Source: Bacteroidales bacterium
GTDB lineage: Bacteria; Bacteroidota; Bacteroidia; Bacteroidales; UBA932
Length of the DNA: 64,000 bases
Direction of reading: 5' to 3'
Assembly (NCBI GenBank): GCA_024398125.1
Contig: JAKSJO010000007.1
Span: 23,411 to 87,410, forward strand
Below, piece by piece: positions 62,368 to 64,000 of this stretch. The notes under the pieces are model-generated. The model did not search any database and was not told where the DNA came from. It saw nothing but the letters and a program-made list of their open reading frames with translations. Made by a program: the position numbers and the translations under genes. Numbering within the stretch: position 1 is the first letter of the stretch; every line of letters begins with the position of its first letter.

Positions 62368-63566
62368 TACTTTTCTGTTTTTTTCTCGTTTCTGACTCTG
62401 AGGTAAGTCGAAAGATCCTTGTCGCCACGGCCGCTGACGGTAAGCACGACAACATCGTCAGGGTTGAATTTCATCTTCGGCAGCAGGCCAAGGGCGTGTG
62501 CGCTCTCGAGGGCAGGGATGATTCCTTCCAGTCTGGTCAGTTCGAATGCCGCCTCGACAGCCTCGTCATCGTTGACAGCCATGACGGTCGCGCGATGCTG
62601 CTGTGCCAGGTTGGCATGCATTGGGCCGATTCCCGGATAGTCAAGGCCTGCGCTGATCGAGTATGGCTCGACGATCTGGCCGTCTTCAGTCTGCATGACG
62701 AGAGTGCGGGAGCCATGGATGATGCCCAGTGTGCCGCGCTGGATGGTAGCCGCGGTCATTCCGCTGTCGATACCCAGTCCTCCGGCTTCGCCAAGGACGA
62801 TCTTGACACGCTCGTCGTCGATGTAATGATAGATGGTTCCTGCAGCATTCGAGCCTCCGCCGACACAGGCCATGAGGTAGTCCGGATAGTCGCGTCCTTC
62901 CTTCTCCTGGATCTGCCACTTGATTTCCTCGCTGATAACGCTCTGGAGCCTTGCAACCATGTCTGGATATGGATGTGGACCAACGGTCGAACCGATGATA
63001 TAGAATGTGTCGCGTGGATGCTGGCACCAGTCGCGGATAGCTTCGTTGGTCGCATCCTTGAGGGTCTTGTTGCCTGAGTGTACGGGGAATACCTCAGCTC
63101 CAAGCATCTTCATGCGCTCCACATTGACACTCTGGCGTTCTACATCGGTAGCGCCCATATAGATTCGACATGGCATATTCATGAGAGCACATACTGTAGC
63201 AGTCGCCACTCCATGCTGACCGGCTCCTGTCTCGGCAATGATACGGGTCTTGCCCATCTTCTTTGCGAGAAGGATCTGACCGATCGCGTTGTTGATCTTG
63301 TGGGCTCCGGTATGGTTCAGATCCTCACGTTTGAGATACAGCTTGCAGCCGTACTTCTCACTCATGCGGGAAGCGTAGTAGAGTGGAGATGGCCTGCCAA
63401 CATAGTCGCGAAGAAGCTGATGATACTCTTTCTTGAAGGATTCCGACGAGATGATTTCGTCGTATGACTCTTCGAGTTTCTTTACGGTTGCATAAAGTAT
63501 TTCGGGGATATATGCTCCACCGAACTCACCATAGAAGCCGTCAGGATTTACGTTATAGGAATTCAT
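62367..63566 (-). CDS. trpB: Tryptophan synthase beta chain
   Basis: Condenses indole and serine to tryptophan with pyridoxal phosphate. The 399-residue protein is of the TrpB1 type. The PLP lysine is in [19 protein letters not shown] (about residue 88). The substrate loop is [13 protein letters not shown], the phosphate cup is VGGGSNAAG (about 230), and the monovalent cation site block is [14 protein letters not shown]. It is the first structural gene of the trp operon, as usual in Bacteroidales, and is about 110 bp after the leader peptide. Confidence 0.97.
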   Translation of the reverse strand: MNSYNVNPDGFYGEFGGAYIPEILYATVKKLEESYDEIISSESFKKEYHQLLRDYVGRPSPLYYASRMSEKYGCKLYLKREDLNHTGAHKINNAIGQILLAKKMGKTRIIAETGAGQHGVATATVCALMNMPCRIYMGATDVERQSVNVERMKMLGAEVFPVHSGNKTLKDATNEAIRDWCQHPRDTFYIIGSTVGPHPYPDMVARLQSVISEEIKWQIQEKEGRDYPDYLMACVGGGSNAAGTIYHYIDDERVKIVLGEAGGLGIDSGMTAATIQRGTLGIIHGSRTLVMQTEDGQIVEPYSISAGLDYPGIGPMHANLAQQHRATVMAVNDDEAVEAAFELTRLEGIIPALESAHALGLLPKMKFNPDDVVVLTVSGRGDKDLSTYLRVRNEKKTEK

Positions 63567-63607
63567 GCTATCTGTTAAGTATTATATTCTTTAAAGTGTC
63601 TAAAACT

Positions 63608-63639
63608 AAAAAAAGGCCCGTCGTGATTCCGACAGGCCT
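63608..63639 (-). terminator. trp attenuator (intrinsic terminator)
   Basis: On the minus strand AGGCCTGTCG (63639-63630) and CGACGGGCCT (63623-63614) form a 10-bp stem with one G-U around a 6-nt loop, followed by seven T. It lies between the leader peptide and trpB. A further stem GAAGTA/TACTTC (63641-63664) precedes it. The match to the Bacteroid-trp type of leader is by recollection of the motif, not by search. Confidence 0.93.
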
Positions 63640-63679
63640 CGAAGTATCTTTCTCGCTTTACTTCTCCGGACACAGCGTA

Positions 63680-63745
63680 CTACTCACGACCTGTTGATCT
63701 TGAGCTGCACCACCACCAGAAGAAGCTGTTATTGCGATTGTTCAT
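63680..63745 (-). CDS. trpL: trp operon leader peptide
   Basis: A 21-codon ORF (ATG 63745, TAG 63682-63680) with three consecutive Trp codons at positions 10-12 after two Phe. Trp is rare, so a triple run just before a trp operon is the mark of a transcription attenuator. Codons 18-20 (ACA GGT C.., 63694-63688) can pair with GGCCTGT of the terminator 5' arm (63638-63632) over 7 bp with one wobble, an antiterminator. A ribosome stalled on the Trp codons would leave this segment free; one that reaches the stop would cover it. The peptide itself probably has no other function. Confidence 0.9.
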   Translation of the reverse strand: MNNRNNSFFWWWCSSRSTGRE

Positions 63746-63767
63746 TCTAATTATTGATTTAACAATG

Positions 63768-63798
63768 TAAAGGTAGCGTTTCTAAAGTAAAATGCAAT
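63768..63798 (-). promoter_or_regulatory. trp operon promoter
   Basis: ATTG (63795-63798), 19 bp, TACCTTTA (63768-63775) on the minus strand, one mismatch from the -7 consensus. The leader RNA would start near 63761, about 16 nt before trpL. Confidence 0.6.
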
Positions 63799-63830
63799 AG
63801 AATAGACTAAAAAAGTCAGGTACAGATACG

Positions 63831-63862
63831 AAAAAAGCCCTAGGAAAAATCCTAAGGCTTTT
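63831..63862 (-). terminator. tRNA-Ile terminator
   Basis: AAAAGCC-TAGGA and TCCTA-GGCTTTT arms with one internal mismatch around a short A/T loop, ending in T6 on the minus strand, 4 bp after the tRNA. Confidence 0.85.
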
Positions 63863-63866
63863 CAAG

Positions 63867-63940
63867 TAGACCCGCGCGGAGTTGAACCGCGGACCTCTAC
63901 ATTATCAGTGTAGCGCTCTAACCAACTGAGCTACGAGTCT
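63867..63940 (-). tRNA. tRNA-Ile(GAU)
   Basis: A 74-nt cloverleaf on the minus strand: acceptor AGACTCG / CGGGTCT, D arm with GCTCAGTTGGTTAGAGC, anticodon stem CTACA-TGTAG around CTGATAA (anticodon GAT), T arm with GTTCAACTC, discriminator A. CCA is not encoded. It is followed by its own terminator and then the trp promoter, so it is not in an rRNA spacer on the visible side. Upstream (63941-64000) nothing can be assigned. Confidence 0.96.
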
Positions 63941-64000
63941 ATATAAATAATGAGAGACAAGCACAAGGTTCCGATTTCAAATTGAACGAACCCTGTAAGA

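Noticed and set aside
63941-64000. Possible end of a gene or rRNA spacer before tRNA-Ile
   Set aside because: Sixty bases with no motif, no conserved rRNA sequence and only short open frames; nothing can be supported.

Overview
The window is about 64 kb of a Bacteroidota chromosome, most likely order Bacteroidales. Four things point there: a SusC/SusD pair, promoters of the Bacteroides type (-33 TTTG, about 19-21 bp, -7 TAnnTTTG) in front of most transcription units, phylum-typical families (GldH-like, DUF4271, DUF2723, RicT/PSP1, PorT-like barrels), and a trp operon in the order BEGDCFA. Base composition is a little above half GC, which suits an Alistipes-like or uncultured gut Bacteroidales lineage better than classical Bacteroides. 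I cannot name a genus. I see no insertion sequence, prophage, CRISPR array, rRNA gene or toxin-antitoxin module. Most of the window is core genome.

Layout. 1-0.7 kb: start of an Oar-like TonB-dependent receptor (cut by the window edge). 0.85-2.4 kb: metK behind a SAM-II-type riboswitch. 2.6-10.9 kb: a SusC/SusD cassette with two lipoproteins and a lipid-anchored subtilisin-like protease, which looks like a peptide/protein-utilisation locus. 10.9-18.2 kb (minus): a ten-gene housekeeping operon trxA-OMP-LOG-ispB-holB-ricT-gldH-trmB-smpB-miaA. 18.3-24.2 kb (minus): a TolC/AcrA/AcrB-type efflux operon ending in a small PII-like gene. 24.3-26.5 kb (minus): pgk and lgt. 26.6-35 kb: a methyltransferase, a DUF2723 membrane glycosyltransferase, an SUI1-DUF4271-hemD-rnpA-yidD cluster and lepA. 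35-43.8 kb: tkt, trmN6, lolD, tRNA-Pro, mdh, a phosphopantetheinyl transferase and the anaerobic ribonucleotide reductase nrdDG. 43.8-50 kb: an envC-like hydrolase and a TPR protein, then an ECF sigma factor with a membrane-anchored barrel protein and an orphan lipoprotein. 50-57 kb: tsaE, a two-domain Rid/chorismatase-like protein, yifB, a LysE-type exporter, tRNA-Ala, guaB and guaA. 57-64 kb (minus): tRNA-Ile, then the whole trp operon behind a leader-peptide attenuator.

The most interesting material is regulatory. A SAM-II-like aptamer precedes metK and is followed by mutually exclusive hairpins and a terminator-like stem. The trp operon starts with a 21-codon leader peptide carrying three consecutive Trp codons and a terminator/antiterminator geometry that fits ribosome-mediated attenuation. 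Five protein genes have a -7 box ending only 4-8 nt before the start codon, which predicts leaderless or nearly leaderless mRNAs. At three places a promoter overlaps or abuts a terminator-like hairpin. An ECF sigma factor is paired with a protein that appears to join a cytoplasmic/inner-membrane N-terminus to an outer-membrane-type beta-barrel.

All functional calls come from reading motifs and context. No search or folding program was run. The -33/-7 promoter calls are pattern matches. Starts were moved inward where a terminator, promoter, riboswitch or family N-terminus showed that the longest open frame is too long (metK, the S8 protease, the PII-like gene, lepA, lolD, mdh, rnpA, nrdG, the ECF sigma factor, tsaE, the Rid protein, yifB, guaB, trpA, SUI1).
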